The notes under the pieces: generated by a model
What the model saw: the letters and a program-made list of their open reading frames with translations, nothing else
Databases searched by the model: none
Told to the model about the DNA's origin: nothing
NCBI RefSeq assembly: GCF_000518605.1
Contig: NZ_JADX01000005.1
Span: forward strand, 1 to 64,000
DNA: 64,000 nucleotides
Source of the DNA: Shewanella fidelis ATCC BAA-318
Lineage (GTDB): Bacteria; Pseudomonadota; Gammaproteobacteria; Enterobacterales; Shewanellaceae
Reading direction: 5' to 3'
Program-made: the position numbers and the translations under genes
Shown: piece by piece, positions 18,592 through 26,202 of the stretch
Layout: each line of letters begins with the position of its first letter
Numbering within the stretch: the stretch's first letter is position 1

Positions 18592-19628
18592 CAAAAACAC
18601 GCGCGCTACAACCAGTGCAATGGCTTGGTATTGCCATTGTGGTTGGTTTAATCGGTATTTGTGCTGGGCGCTTCTCGATTAACCCAAGCGATTTAGTTAG
18701 CGCTATTCAAAAGCTGCCGTCCGTATTAAGTAGCTTATTACTTACAGGGCAAGTGCCAGATAACTTAACCCAAGAAGAAAGGGTTATTCTGCTTATTCGC
18801 TTTCCGCGTTTATTGACAGCTCTGATCGTAGGTGCAGGTCTTGCCGTATCTGGCGCTGTTTATCAAGGGGTATTTCGTAACCCGCTGGTATCACCGGATA
18901 TTTTAGGCGTAGCTTCAGGCTGCATGTTTGGCGCAGCTATGGGGTTGATCCTGCCTGGAAGCAGTTGGTTGATGGTGCAGTTATTAGCTTTTGCTTGCGG
19001 ACTCGCCGCTGCTTGTGCAGCTATGTTCATGGCAAAGCGCTTTGGTAGCAACAGCCTACTACTAATGATTATGACCGGCATTATTGTTGGTTCGATATTT
19101 GGTGCTGGCTTGACCATGTTAAAAGCCTTAGCCGATCCCTATGGCGAGTTACCTGCGATTGTATTTTGGTTAATGGGCTCTTTGTCGGTAAGCAGCTGGA
19201 GCACGGTCGCGCAACTTATAGTGCCTGTGGCTTTAGGTTATGGACTTATCCATACACTGCGTTATCGCCTCAACGTGCTCTGCTTAGGTGACCATCAATG
19301 CCGCAGCCTTGGGGCTGAGCCTGCAAGGCTGCGTATGGTGCTGATAGTAATTAGTTCATTTATTGTGGCTTCATGTGTTGCAACTGTAGGCTCTGTCGCA
19401 TGGATAGGCCTAGTAGTGCCACATATGGTGCGCACCTTCACAGGCGCTAACAATATGCGCTTAATCCCGTTATCGACTGCTGTGGGCGCGATGTTTTTGC
19501 TACTAGCAGATAGTGTTGCTAGGGCGAGCTTTAGCATGGAGATCCCCATTGGCATTGTCACTTCATTGGTTGGTGCGCCTTTATTTGCCTTCTTACTGTT
19601 TCGTTTTCGTCAGGGAGGCGCCTATTAA
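18582..19628 (+). CDS. FecCD/BtuC-family ABC permease
   Basis: This inner-membrane channel of a type II ABC importer has 348 residues with about ten helices. The conserved segment GAGLAVSGAVYQGVFRNPLVSPDILGVASG identifies the family. The LGDHQCRSLGAEPARLR coupling-helix region and AWIGLVVPHMVR support it. I chose ATG 18582, which overlaps the binding-protein stop by 10 bases and fits the homologous N-terminus better than the longer frame opening at 18552. The stop overlaps the ATPase start as TAATG. One permease gene implies a homodimer. Confidence 0.92.
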   Translation: MFVAKTRALQPVQWLGIAIVVGLIGICAGRFSINPSDLVSAIQKLPSVLSSLLLTGQVPDNLTQEERVILLIRFPRLLTALIVGAGLAVSGAVYQGVFRNPLVSPDILGVASGCMFGAAMGLILPGSSWLMVQLLAFACGLAAACAAMFMAKRFGSNSLLLMIMTGIIVGSIFGAGLTMLKALADPYGELPAIVFWLMGSLSVSSWSTVAQLIVPVALGYGLIHTLRYRLNVLCLGDHQCRSLGAEPARLRMVLIVISSFIVASCVATVGSVAWIGLVVPHMVRTFTGANNMRLIPLSTAVGAMFLLLADSVARASFSMEIPIGIVTSLVGAPLFAFLLFRFRQGGAY

Positions 19629-20962
19629 TGTTAGCGGTTGAGAATGTGAGCTTTGCTGTTGCGGGTAAGCAACTATTACAAGATGTCAGCTTTGAGCTGG
19701 CTGCTGGCGAGTTTTTAGCCGTTCTAGGCGCTAATGGTGCGGGTAAAACGACACTAATGAATTGTCTGTGTGGTTTAAATCAACCAAGCCAAGGGCGAGT
19801 TAAGCTGAATGGTCAGCCGTTAAACAATATGACTCGTGCAGAAATAGCACAGCAGATGGCTTTAGTGCCGCAGCAACAAGAGACCGCCTTTGCTTTTACT
19901 GCCCTTGAAATGGTGGTAATGGGGCGGACGCCGTTTTTATCAACTTTTGAATCACCATCAGAGCAAGACATTCATGACGCTAAAAGAGTTATGCAGTTGC
20001 TTGATGTCGGCGGTTTAGCTAAGGCGGACTATAACCGCTTATCAGGTGGAGAGCGTCAACTGGTTTTGCTCGCCAGAGCCTTGTTTCAGAGTGAGCAGCT
20101 ATTGCTACTCGATGAGCCGACTAACCACCTTGATTATCGCAATAAATTTCAAATTCTTTCTCAGGTCAAACGCAGTTGTGTTGAATCTAACACCGCAGTG
20201 ATTGCGATTTTGCATGATCCAAATCTGGCTCAGTTATACGCAGACAAAGTACTGCTGTTGGAGCACGGCAAGGTATTGGATTATGGCGAGCGCAGCGCTG
20301 TAATGACCAGTAAAAATATCAGTCGACTATATGGTTTGGCTACTGCCAGCTATCAAGTTGCCTCGCAGGAGTTTTTTATGCCGCAAAACGTATTAGGCTT
20401 GAGCCTCAGCAAAGTGCTGATTGTAACTGGTGAAAGCGGTAGCGGAAAAACCACCGCTTTAGCAGCACTTATTAAGCAGTGCCAACAGCAGCAGATTAAA
20501 TTAAAAGGCATGCTTTGCCCCGGTGTAATGAAAGATGGTCGCCGTTTTAGTAGCGACATCGTTGATATCGCCACAGGTGAGCGTTGTCTATTTGGCCATC
20601 GCACAGGCGTGTTGGATAAGAAAACCGGCACTCGCTTTAGTTTTACTGAAGCCGGGTTGGCCCTTGGTTTACAAGCCCTTGATCATAATAATTTTAACCA
20701 AGGCGATATCTGTATAGTCGATGAAATTGGCCCGATGGAGCTTGGTGGTCAAGGCTTTGGTAAGCAAATTGCGCCACTACTTGCAGTGGCCAATAGCCGC
20801 CATATCTGGGTGGTGCGGCCAAACTTGATTGAGCAAGTTTGTCGCCATTGGTCGCTGCATAACCCTGAAGTTATCGATATCGAAGATGCGCATTTACCTC
20901 AAAAGCTTATGCAGTTTATCAACGCAGAGACTGCAGCCTTTGTAAGTGAGCAAAGCCAATGA
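19628..20962 (+). CDS. ABC importer ATPase fused to a THEP1-like NTPase domain
   Basis: Residues 1-245 are a complete FecE/BtuD-type ATPase: Walker A GANGAGKTT (34-42), Q-loop around PQQQETAF, signature LSGGERQ (138-144), Walker B LLLLDEPTNH (158-167) and the switch His in ILHDPN. Residues 255-440 are a second P-loop domain with ESGSGKTT (269-276), GMLCPGVMKDGRRFSSDIVDIATGER, KTGTRFSF and IVDEIGPMEL (363-372). These match the THEP1 nucleoside-triphosphatase pattern. A normal ATPase of this class ends near 255 residues, so this is a real fusion, not read-through: both domains are complete and in one frame. The role of the extra NTPase is unknown. Confidence 0.88.
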   Translation: MLAVENVSFAVAGKQLLQDVSFELAAGEFLAVLGANGAGKTTLMNCLCGLNQPSQGRVKLNGQPLNNMTRAEIAQQMALVPQQQETAFAFTALEMVVMGRTPFLSTFESPSEQDIHDAKRVMQLLDVGGLAKADYNRLSGGERQLVLLARALFQSEQLLLLDEPTNHLDYRNKFQILSQVKRSCVESNTAVIAILHDPNLAQLYADKVLLLEHGKVLDYGERSAVMTSKNISRLYGLATASYQVASQEFFMPQNVLGLSLSKVLIVTGESGSGKTTALAALIKQCQQQQIKLKGMLCPGVMKDGRRFSSDIVDIATGERCLFGHRTGVLDKKTGTRFSFTEAGLALGLQALDHNNFNQGDICIVDEIGPMELGGQGFGKQIAPLLAVANSRHIWVVRPNLIEQVCRHWSLHNPEVIDIEDAHLPQKLMQFINAETAAFVSEQSQ

Positions 20963-21651
20963 AAGATGTCAGCTTGAATCAAACGACTACACTTGAACAG
21001 CGCTTTATCGCTGCGCGTCTTGCTAGTGTGGTCATGTTCGCGTTGGCGGTGACGGCACTGACCTTAATTAATGCTAATAGCTTGCTATTTCCTGGTAGCA
21101 GCGTGACTACATATTTAGTGGTCACAGCCATTGTTGGCTCGTTAGCGGCGTGCATTTTACCTATCCGTAATGTTTTGCAGGCTCGCTATGCATGGATAGT
21201 AAGCGGCTTTGCGCTATTGCTACTTATCTATAGTAAAACCCTTGAGCCGCCAATGGGCGATAGTGCCATGCTGACCTCCCTTTGGGCGCAGCTGTTTTTC
21301 CTTTCTAGACCCATTGCACTTGGTTTAGCTATCGCTGCTTGTGTCGGTTACTTAATCCATGCTTTTGCTCGTGATCTGCGCTTAGAAAGTCATAGCCATC
21401 TTCTAAGTTTACTTGCGGGTACGGCGTTTCTTGGCGGCGAAATTGCAGGGAGCTATTGGGCGTTTATCGGCTGGGGGCGCAGTTGGAGTTGGAGTGGACA
21501 CTTCTTTTTCTCGGCGCTGACTTACCTGTTATTTATCTTAGTGTTTCACCTACCCAAAGCTTGGTTTGCCAATGGCAAAGCGCTGGCATTAGGCAAGGCT
21601 TCGGTGCTTGGCTTTATTTGTGTATTGATGTTGGGGTATCGCCTGTCATGA
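20959..21651 (+). CDS. CcsA-like WWD-domain membrane protein (short)
   Basis: This is an integral membrane protein of 230 residues with about six helices. Residues 159-199 contain WAFIGWGRSWSWSGHFFFS followed by a helix and FHL, which closely follows the tryptophan-rich WWD haem-handling motif of CcsA/CcmC/CcmF proteins (here W167, W172, W176, W178). The DPKE that normally ends the motif in CcsA is replaced by SGHF, with H181 and H197 as possible haem ligands. It is shorter than typical CcsA. The start overlaps the ATPase stop (ATGA), and the stop overlaps the ResB-like gene (ATGA). The family call is mine from motif and neighbour; the function is unproven. Confidence 0.7.
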   Translation: MKDVSLNQTTTLEQRFIAARLASVVMFALAVTALTLINANSLLFPGSSVTTYLVVTAIVGSLAACILPIRNVLQARYAWIVSGFALLLLIYSKTLEPPMGDSAMLTSLWAQLFFLSRPIALGLAIAACVGYLIHAFARDLRLESHSHLLSLLAGTAFLGGEIAGSYWAFIGWGRSWSWSGHFFFSALTYLLFILVFHLPKAWFANGKALALGKASVLGFICVLMLGYRLS

Positions 21652-22475
21652 CGATGAATTGGTTGTTTTCAATGCGGCTAGCCTTTGTATTACTGGTGCT
21701 GCTATCTGTGTGGTTTGCGCTAGGCGTTTCCATGAGTGAGCAAGATGCCTATCGACAAGTATTACGCTCACTTAATGATCTGCCTATGTCGCAGTGGATG
21801 CAGAGTTTAGTGAACGCGCCTATTGTGGCAAGTTGGCTTGCTGGCCTATTTGGTTTGATGTTTCTACTTGGGTTAAACACTGCACTTTGTTCTTGGCGCG
21901 ATCTGTTACCAACTTGGCGTCATAAGCGCTGGCGCAGCCCACGGATCATGATGCTGCCGATCCATATTCTGACCTTGTTAGTATTCATCTTTCATGGTGT
22001 CGACTTAGTGTTTATTCATGGTCACGACAGCGTTGTACTGCATCAAGGAGAGCGCTTTAACAGTGGACGCTATCAAATTGAGTTAGTCAAAGTTGATTAT
22101 CGTAACGATGCCAGCCAAATCACTGAAGATGAAAAAGGTTTTAGCCCTGCTGGCCGTATCACTCGTCGTAGCGTAGAGGTATTCGATCCGCGCATAAACA
22201 ATGCTTATTTTAAGGTAAGCAATGGCGAGCAAACCGTCAGTGGTCATGCTGGTTTCCTGCGTCCATTCAACTGGGACGATCTGTATATCACGGTGACGGA
22301 TTTTCGTGTGCCGTATCAACAGCAGGCAAAAGGCGTGCAAGTTAAGGTGCTAGCGGTACATAACCCACTCATTAACTATTTCTTTATCTGTTACTGCCTA
22401 TTGCTGCTGAGTTTACTGTTACAAGGGTTGGTGTTTTGGCGTCGTTCAATCAAAAAAGGGGGCCGCAAATGCTAG
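21648..22475 (+). CDS. ResB/Ccs1-like membrane protein (short)
   Basis: The 275-residue protein has four predicted membrane helices (about 10-27, 58-80, 101-124 and 240-265). A hydrophilic domain of about 115 residues between helices 3 and 4 should face the periplasm. Helix 3 holds two histidines (H106, H116), and a C-terminal TM closes the chain. This layout is that of ResB/Ccs1, the partner of CcsA in system II cytochrome c maturation, but canonical ResB is much longer. The adjacent CcsA-like gene strengthens the call. I chose ATG 21648 because it overlaps the previous stop as ATGA. The pair may carry haem or electrons across the membrane. Confidence 0.65.
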   Translation: MTMNWLFSMRLAFVLLVLLSVWFALGVSMSEQDAYRQVLRSLNDLPMSQWMQSLVNAPIVASWLAGLFGLMFLLGLNTALCSWRDLLPTWRHKRWRSPRIMMLPIHILTLLVFIFHGVDLVFIHGHDSVVLHQGERFNSGRYQIELVKVDYRNDASQITEDEKGFSPAGRITRRSVEVFDPRINNAYFKVSNGEQTVSGHAGFLRPFNWDDLYITVTDFRVPYQQQAKGVQVKVLAVHNPLINYFFICYCLLLLSLLLQGLVFWRRSIKKGGRKC

Positions 22476-23254
22476 CTCGAGTTTCTATCAGTTTATTGGT
22501 CGCATGTAGTGTATTGCCTTTCAACGCGAATGCGACGGCAGCTGCGATTGATTCCAGCAGTTATTTAGCAGAGCGCTGGCGAGAACAAATACAACAACCT
22601 GTTATGCAAGCAGTGCAGCTTGGTGAAGAGGCGGCGGCATGGCAACAACAAAAAGCACAGTCTTTGTCGCAGCAGCAGCAAGACTTAGGTGAGCTTTACT
22701 GGACTGAGTATCAGCTGCAAAAACAGCAAAGATATTTAGCCTCCTTGCAAGCAGAGGTTGCTCAGTTGCAGCAAGACATTGCCACAATAACGGCATTAAA
22801 GCAGGAGCTCGAGCCACAGCTTGAGATCTGGTATGCCATGTTAGAGCGTCAAGTGAGCAGCGATCTTCCGTTTGACTTTGATGAGCGTAAGCGTCGCCTA
22901 GCATTTTTACGCACTGCAATGGATAGCCATGATCTGCCATTGGCCGAGCGTTTTAGGCGCTTACTCGATGTGATGACCATAGAGGTTGCTTATGGTTATG
23001 GTCAGCAGTTAACTCAGGAGGTTATCGCAATCGATGAGCAACCTGTGCAGGTTAACTTATTGCGACTAGGACGTTTGTCTTGGTTTTATATCACCCCTGA
23101 TGAGCAGCATCTAGGTTGGTTTGATAATGAGTCTCGCCAGTGGCGGCCCCTACCTGTTGATCAACAAGGTGACATTAAAGTAGCAATGGCAATTACTGCT
23201 AATAAGCAGGTGGCGCAGATTGTCAATCTTCCACTAGGAGGACAAGATCAATGA
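22469..23254 (+). CDS. DUF3450 periplasmic coiled-coil protein of TonB2-type system
   Basis: The 261-residue protein has a signal peptide (about 1-22, ending ANA), a long Q-rich coiled coil (about 45-110) and a small globular C-terminal domain. The order DUF3450-TtpC-ExbB-ExbD-TonB-TPR is the well-known TonB2 arrangement of Vibrio and Shewanella, and this protein sits at its first position. Conserved-looking segments are LPFDFDERKRRLAFLRTAMD and WFYITPDEQHLGWFD. I chose ATG 22469, which overlaps the ResB-like stop. It probably works with TtpC in the periplasm; the exact role is not established. Confidence 0.85.
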   Translation: MLARVSISLLVACSVLPFNANATAAAIDSSSYLAERWREQIQQPVMQAVQLGEEAAAWQQQKAQSLSQQQQDLGELYWTEYQLQKQQRYLASLQAEVAQLQQDIATITALKQELEPQLEIWYAMLERQVSSDLPFDFDERKRRLAFLRTAMDSHDLPLAERFRRLLDVMTIEVAYGYGQQLTQEVIAIDEQPVQVNLLRLGRLSWFYITPDEQHLGWFDNESRQWRPLPVDQQGDIKVAMAITANKQVAQIVNLPLGGQDQ

Positions 23255-24660
23255 GAGCTGTGATCGCCATTTTACTTTTGAGTGCTTCTGCTCAGGTTTT
23301 TGCCCAAGGCCCAGTTGCTGCAGACATTACAGTGAACAAAACTGCCGGTCATTATCAGCAGCAAAAGACTCAAATCGATAACCGAGTGGCTGATATCCGT
23401 CAGCAAAATAGCGCTTGGGAGCTTCAATTAAAGCAAGAGATTGACGAGGTCAAATCCAACCAACAAGCGTTAAGCACAAGATTAGCCAGTAAACGCGCAC
23501 AACTGGCAGCATTAAATGAGCAATTAGTCGAGCTTAATCAGCAAAAGCAGCAATTGACTAGCAGTTATCAACTCGCTGTTGATGATATGCAGCTGGTTCA
23601 AGGGGCTTATCAAAAAGCGCTGAGTAGCTTATCGCAGCAATGGCAGCAAAGTCCTACCAGCTTAATTGAAGACCAACGACAGCAAAGCTTAACTGTTGCT
23701 AAGGCTAACTCAAGCTTTCCAAGCCTGAAGCAGCTTAATGAGCTTGTAGATTACGCTGTTGACGATATGCAAATGACCGCACAAGTTGCCCGTACTTCAG
23801 CAGCAATAAGCCAAGCAGATGGCAGTGTTAGCACCCAAGAGCTATTTGTCATTGGTGGCTTAATGGCGGTAACTGACACTGATTTACCGAGCTTAATTGC
23901 TTTTACTGACAAACTGCCAACCGCTATTACACCTGTTGATAGTGATGTTAGCCAGCGACTCAAAACGTGGATAGATGGTGAAACTCAACTATTGGCAATG
24001 GATTTAAGTCAAGGTCGCATGTTGCCAAGCTTGGCGCAAAAGCAAAGTCTTGGCCAATGGGTAAAAGATGGTGGCGAAGTGTTGTGGCCTATTCTTATTT
24101 TGGCAGCGTTTGGCTTACTGATAGCCCTCTGGCGTGCGGTTGTTTTACTGTATTGGCGCCCATTAGCTCAGCTTGAAAACGATGCTAGTACTAAAGCAGA
24201 TCTGCAACAAATTAAGCAGCAACTACAGAGTGTGTCTCGAGTTCCCGCAGCGAAAGTACTAGCCGATGCCATTGTTGAGGGGAGTAGTGTTGACGCAATG
24301 GATCAGCGACTGAAGCAGTTGATGTTGAGACAGATGACGCAATTTGAACGAGGGCTTGGCTTTATTGCGCTACTTGCTGCAATGGCGCCGATGCTAGGTT
24401 TGTTGGGAACGGTTTCCGGCATGATTGAAACTTTCCAATCACTTACTGAATTTGGTAATAGCGATCCTAAGTTGCTGTCGCAAGGGATCAGTAAAGCACT
24501 TATTACTACTCAAGCAGGCTTGCTGGTGGCACTGCCTTTATTGTTGCTGCATTACCCGCTAAAGCGCCGCGCTCAAGCGTTAAGTTTGAATATGGAGCAG
24601 CAATCAGCCTTGTTACTAGCACTCAATCTTGAGCAAGGGGCTGGCTATGGTTCAAAGTAG
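23251..24660 (+). CDS. TtpC-like large ExbB/TolQ-family proton-channel protein
   Basis: The 469-residue protein starts with a signal peptide (about 1-18, ending VFA) and a long periplasmic coiled coil (about 25-115). A C-terminal MotA/TolQ/ExbB domain follows with three helices: VLWPILILAAFGLLIALWRAV, IALLAAMAPMLGLLGTVSGMIETF and ITTQAGLLVALPLLLLHYPL. This is the TtpC architecture, an extra component required by TonB2 systems of vibrios. The start overlaps the DUF3450 stop (ATGA), and its 3' end overlaps exbB. It is expected to extend the motor through the periplasm. Confidence 0.88.
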   Translation: MRAVIAILLLSASAQVFAQGPVAADITVNKTAGHYQQQKTQIDNRVADIRQQNSAWELQLKQEIDEVKSNQQALSTRLASKRAQLAALNEQLVELNQQKQQLTSSYQLAVDDMQLVQGAYQKALSSLSQQWQQSPTSLIEDQRQQSLTVAKANSSFPSLKQLNELVDYAVDDMQMTAQVARTSAAISQADGSVSTQELFVIGGLMAVTDTDLPSLIAFTDKLPTAITPVDSDVSQRLKTWIDGETQLLAMDLSQGRMLPSLAQKQSLGQWVKDGGEVLWPILILAAFGLLIALWRAVVLLYWRPLAQLENDASTKADLQQIKQQLQSVSRVPAAKVLADAIVEGSSVDAMDQRLKQLMLRQMTQFERGLGFIALLAAMAPMLGLLGTVSGMIETFQSLTEFGNSDPKLLSQGISKALITTQAGLLVALPLLLLHYPLKRRAQALSLNMEQQSALLLALNLEQGAGYGSK

Positions 24661-25165
24661 TGTTATAGCATCACTAGCGCATTTTCTTAATGCTGTTTTA
24701 GGCTTTATTGAGCTTGGTGGCATAGTAATGTGGCCGCTATTTATCTGCTGTTTATGGATGTTGTGGTTAGTGAGTCGCGCTTTATTTAAAGAGCCTAGTT
24801 CAGATTTGGATAAAACTGGCCTAACAACCGAGTGTGATTGGCTTAATCAGCGCTTGCGTTTGTTAGCATTGAGACAAGCTCAAGCGCAGCAGTATGGCGA
24901 TCTTCAAGGGGTTAAATTGCTGGCTATGGTGGCACCGCTACTTGGTTTACTCGGTACAGTGAGCGGAATGATCGCCATGTTTGATGCGGGTGCTAATTAT
25001 GGTTTTCACGATCCTGCGGTGATCTCAGCGGGGATCTCCATGGCAATGGTGACCACACAAACAGGTTTATTTGTCGGGTTAACTGGTGCCATTTTAGCCT
25101 TTTTTTGGCAACGAAAATTGAATCGTGTCGATACTAATTTATTAGCAGGAGCCACTAATGCTTAG
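24647..25165 (+). CDS. exbB: ExbB-type proton channel subunit
   Basis: This 172-residue MotA/TolQ/ExbB family protein forms, with ExbD, the proton channel that powers TonB. Its helices are about 13-34 (IELGGIVMWPLFICCLWMLWLV), about 90-112 (MVAPLLGLLGTVSGMIAMF) and about 130-155 (AMVTTQTGLFVGLTGAILAFF). The GLLGTV and TTQTGL motifs are family hallmarks. I chose ATG 24647, preceded by AAGGGG and overlapping the ttpC-like stop. The 3' end overlaps exbD by 8 bases. Confidence 0.9.
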   Translation: MVQSSVIASLAHFLNAVLGFIELGGIVMWPLFICCLWMLWLVSRALFKEPSSDLDKTGLTTECDWLNQRLRLLALRQAQAQQYGDLQGVKLLAMVAPLLGLLGTVSGMIAMFDAGANYGFHDPAVISAGISMAMVTTQTGLFVGLTGAILAFFWQRKLNRVDTNLLAGATNA

Positions 25166-25559
25166 CGATCGATTTAGACAAGATAAAGATCCTGAAATCA
25201 ATATGACACCCATGCTGGATGTGGTGTTTATTTTGCTGATTTTCTTTATTGTGTCGACCAACTTTGTGCAGCAAGCATCAGTTGAGATCAAGCGTCCTCA
25301 AGCCAGCACGGCAACGAGCGTGGATGGCAGTCCAATTGTGGTTACGCTCGACACGACAGGTCGCGTTTACTTTGAGTCGAAAGAGATCGATATTTACTAT
25401 CTACCGGGGAAGCTACAGCAAATTGCGACTCAAACGCCAAAAGCCAAACTCTTGGTGGTCGCCGATACCAACTGCCCAACCGGAGTAACAATTAAAGTAC
25501 TCGATATCGCTAAACAGGCAGGCATTAGTTTTAGTTCTGTAGCGTCAGAGATCCAATAA
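25158..25559 (+). CDS. exbD: ExbD-type biopolymer transport protein
   Basis: ExbD has 133 residues: a short cytoplasmic N-terminus, one membrane helix (about 19-37) and a periplasmic domain. INMTPMLDVVFILLIFFIVS carries the membrane Asp (D21) that is essential for proton flow in the family. The periplasmic part (VVTLDTTGRVYFESKEID) is the usual fold. It overlaps exbB upstream and tonB downstream (TAATG), so the three motor genes are translationally coupled. Confidence 0.92.
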   Translation: MLSDRFRQDKDPEINMTPMLDVVFILLIFFIVSTNFVQQASVEIKRPQASTATSVDGSPIVVTLDTTGRVYFESKEIDIYYLPGKLQQIATQTPKAKLLVVADTNCPTGVTIKVLDIAKQAGISFSSVASEIQ

Positions 25560-26200
25560 TGGCTACGGTGCAATTGAAAGCTGTTGGGGTTAAGTCCGTA
25601 AGGCTTATGTTATCGTTAATGGCAACGATTTTACTTTGTTACTATTTACCCAATAGTTTAAATCAAAGCCAAGTAGTAGGGTTGTTGAGTCAGCAGCTTG
25701 AGCCACAACCATTGCCCTTATTACCGCCTGATAACCCGCGTCAATCTGAACCTGAAAAAGTACAGTCAAAACCAGTAACCGCAAGTGCGGTAACGCCGGT
25801 TTCAACCAGTATGCCGATTATGCCAACTGTTGCTGATATGCCGCTGCAAGTGCCAGTTATGGCAACTCCGACATTAAATGGCTTAAGTTTACCTAGCATT
25901 GCACCGGTTATTGCTGGGATTAAAGATGTTGATAAAGCCCCTGAGTTACTTCGCTATATTCAGCCGAAAATGCCTGTAGCTGGTCGTAAATTTAAACAAG
26001 GCGGCAAAGTCTTACTGAGGCTGATTGTGGAGGCCGATGGCGTTGTGAGTCAGGCAGAGGTGTTAGAGGCAGAACCGCAACAAGTATTTGATCAATCAGC
26101 CATTGAGGCTGCACGCAAATGGCGTTTCAAACCCGCAATATTAGCGGGCGAAGCGGTTAAAGTTTTTGTGGACGTACCGATTAACTTTAAAGTGAGCTAA
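25559..26200 (+). CDS. tonB: TonB energy-transducing protein
   Basis: TonB spans the periplasm and pulls on the TonB box of receptors. The 213-residue protein has an N-terminal membrane helix (about 14-32), a Pro/Gln/Val-rich linker (about 42-115) and a C-terminal TonB domain (about 125-213). The C-terminal domain has the signatures GGKVLLRLIVEADGVVSQAEVLEAEP, FDQSAIEAARKWRFKPA and VDVPINFKV. The short linker fits the TonB2 class. Its natural client is presumably the receptor at the head of the same operon. The TPR gene follows after two bases. Confidence 0.92.
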   Translation: MATVQLKAVGVKSVRLMLSLMATILLCYYLPNSLNQSQVVGLLSQQLEPQPLPLLPPDNPRQSEPEKVQSKPVTASAVTPVSTSMPIMPTVADMPLQVPVMATPTLNGLSLPSIAPVIAGIKDVDKAPELLRYIQPKMPVAGRKFKQGGKVLLRLIVEADGVVSQAEVLEAEPQQVFDQSAIEAARKWRFKPAILAGEAVKVFVDVPINFKVS

Positions 26201-26202
26201 CC

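Noticed and set aside
23751..23963. Antisense frames inside the TonB operon and other long antisense frames across the window
   Set aside because: They are shadows of well-supported genes with no start signals or recognisable motifs.
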